Positions 4,937 to 6,032 of a DNA stretch of 6,032 nucleotides are shown piece by piece. A model generated the notes under the pieces. That model saw only the letters and a list, made by a program, of their open reading frames with translations, was not told where the DNA came from and searched no databases. Position 1 is the first letter of the stretch; each line of letters begins with the position of its first letter. This DNA is from Deltaproteobacteria bacterium (GTDB taxonomy: Bacteria; Desulfobacterota; Desulfobaccia; Desulfobaccales; 0-14-0-80-60-11), in assembly GCA_021817645.1 (NCBI GenBank), contig JAKAGH010000200.1, forward strand, positions 1 through 6,032, given 5' to 3'. Position numbers and translations under genes: made by a program.

Positions 4937-5926
4937 ATGACTTTTAAAAATAAAATCCTTCCTGCAGCCGCCGCCATCGGCTTGTTGATAGCCGCGGTGG
5001 TGGCGGTGCACTCCCAGAGAGCGACCCCTCCGGCGCAGCCAGTGGCGCAGCCGGCCCAGGCGCCTTTTAAATATTACATCGGCGGGGCCGGCATAGTCGA
5101 AGCCAGGACCCAAAACATCAGCATCGGCACCTCCCTGCCGGGGATAGTTAAAAAGATCTTCGTCGAGGTGGGGGATAAGGTCAAGGCAGGTGCGCCCCTG
5201 TTCCAGATCGATGAACGGGAATATCGCGCGGATTTGCTGGTCAAACAGGCCAACCTGGTCAAGGCCAGGGCCGCGGTGGCCGAAGCTGAGGCATCCCTAA
5301 AAGATTACCAGGCCCAATATAATCTGGTGCGGGCGGCCACGGACCGGCGGGCGGTTAGCGTCGATGACGTCCAGAAACGGCGCTATGCCGCAGAGCTGGC
5401 CCGGGCCAAACTGATAAGCGCCAGGGCCGCGGTGACCGCGGCCGCGGCCGAACTCAAAGCCACGCAGACCTCCATCGACCGTTTGCTGGTGCGAGCTCCC
5501 ATTGATTGCGAAGTCCTGCAGGTGAACATCCGCCCGGGAGAATATGCCCAGACCGGGGTCTTGTCCACTCCGTTAATACGGCTGGGGGATTTAGACCGGC
5601 TCCACATCAGGGTGGACATTGACGAAAGCGACGCCTGGCGCTTTAAGTCCAGGACCGGGGCTGTCGCCTTTCTCCGGGGTAATCGGGACTTGAAGGCCGA
5701 GCTTAAATTTGTGCGCGTGGAGCCCTACGTCACTCCGAAAACCTCACTCACCGGCAGCAGTACGGAAAAAGTCGACACCAGGGTGCTGCAGGTGATCTAT
5801 AGCTTTGACCGGCACGCCCTGCCGGTTTATGTGGGGCAGCAGATGGACGTCTTTATCGAGACGCCCGGGGACCAGATCTCTGTAACCGCGGGCGCGGCCG
5901 CGGCCAGGACGGGAGGCAGGAATTGA
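4937..5926 (+). CDS. HlyD-family periplasmic adaptor (membrane fusion protein)
   Basis: This protein links the ABC permease to the outer-membrane channel across the periplasm. It has 329 aa, slightly short for the family. An N-terminal membrane anchor (about 7-25) is followed by an Ala/Pro/Gln-rich linker. A biotinyl-lipoyl-like half domain carries PG.V...FVEVGDKVKAG.PLFQID (68-92). An Ala-rich coiled-coil hairpin covers about 95-190, and the second lipoyl half follows near LLVRAPIDCEVLQV with IRPGEYAQ. The beta-barrel region starts around LIRLGDLDRLHIRVDIDE, and VDTRVLQVIYSF lies near the end. I chose the ATG at 4937 because AGAGAG stands 6 nt before it and the membrane anchor follows at once. 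An in-frame ATG at 4838 would overlap the ATPase gene by 89 bases and add a non-family N-terminus. Confidence 0.92.
   Translation: MTFKNKILPAAAAIGLLIAAVVAVHSQRATPPAQPVAQPAQAPFKYYIGGAGIVEARTQNISIGTSLPGIVKKIFVEVGDKVKAGAPLFQIDEREYRADLLVKQANLVKARAAVAEAEASLKDYQAQYNLVRAATDRRAVSVDDVQKRRYAAELARAKLISARAAVTAAAAELKATQTSIDRLLVRAPIDCEVLQVNIRPGEYAQTGVLSTPLIRLGDLDRLHIRVDIDESDAWRFKSRTGAVAFLRGNRDLKAELKFVRVEPYVTPKTSLTGSSTEKVDTRVLQVIYSFDRHALPVYVGQQMDVFIETPGDQISVTAGAAAARTGGRN
5911..5916 (+). promoter_or_regulatory. Ribosome binding site selecting a TTG start
   Basis: GGGAGG lies 6 nt before TTG at 5923, inside the adaptor gene's last codons. It supports a TTG start overlapping the adaptor stop codon by 4 nt. 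Confidence 0.7.
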
Positions 5927-6032
5927 GCCGTAGAAGCTGGGGGGCCTTTTGCCTGGCGGCAATCCTGAGCGGGTGTGCGTCGGTGGGGCCGGACTACCAG
6001 CGTCCGTACCTGGAGGCACCGGTGCAATGGAC
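5923..6032 (+). CDS. NodT/TolC-family outer-membrane efflux lipoprotein, 5' part only
   Basis: Only the first 36 codons are inside the window; the gene runs off the right edge. The translation begins with SRRSWGAF, followed by a hydrophobic signal segment and the lipobox LSGC, with the acylated Cys at residue 18. Next comes ASVGPDYQRPYLEAP. The CAxVGPDYxxP start is the hallmark of NodT/OprM-type outer-membrane channel lipoproteins. The start is TTG in a TTGA overlap with the adaptor stop. No ATG or GTG fits between the ribosome site and the signal peptide. Its position completes a tripartite exporter. The rest of the protein cannot be judged here. Confidence 0.85.
   Translation, partial: MSRRSWGAFCLAAILSGCASVGPDYQRPYLEAPVQW

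Noticed and set aside
4213..4977. 254-aa open frame on the minus strand over the ATPase gene
   Set aside because: It is antisense to an ATPase with every motif intact, and has no family features of its own.

Overview
The window carries two gene blocks pointing away from each other, with a long non-coding stretch between them and another at the left edge. The genes are GC-rich and the gaps visibly more AT-rich. Gram-negative architecture is certain from the tripartite export operon, whose last gene begins an outer-membrane lipoprotein. The protein styles (MscL with a CxxC tail, an AqpZ-type aquaporin, a DevC-like permease with HlyD and NodT partners) suggest a deltaproteobacterium (Desulfobacterota). 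That placement is an inference from general resemblance.

Left block, minus strand, read right to left. First comes a 161-aa two-helix membrane protein with an unrecognised soluble C-terminal domain (2221-1736). Next is an AqpZ-type water channel (1639-938), then a large-conductance mechanosensitive channel, MscL (858-400). All three have good ribosome binding sites. The gaps are 96 and 79 nt, and I see no strong terminator in them, so co-transcription is plausible. A water channel beside the emergency osmotic release valve makes a coherent turgor-control group, and the unknown membrane protein may share that role.

Right block, plus strand: a tightly packed export operon. Its genes are a DevC/FtsX-like ABC permease (3053-4216), its LolD/MacB/DevA-type ATPase (4219-4926), a HlyD-type periplasmic adaptor (4937-5926) and the start of a NodT/TolC-family outer-membrane lipoprotein (5923 to the window end). 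Gaps are 2 nt, 10 nt and a 4-nt overlap. Together they would form an ATP-driven envelope-spanning exporter; the substrate cannot be read from the sequence.

Non-coding DNA: 1-399 holds a long stem-loop ending in six T residues (25-103), one copy of an imperfect ~100-bp repeat (201-304) and a perfect 11-bp-arm palindrome (351-376). The 831-nt gap 2222-3052 holds the second repeat copy (2538-2641) at exactly constant spacing, plus several small perfect hairpins. The repeat pair conserves a GGATAA-containing hairpin loop and a segment able to pair with it. It is the best candidate here for an undescribed structured element. No tRNA, rRNA, CRISPR array, insertion sequence or transposase gene was seen.
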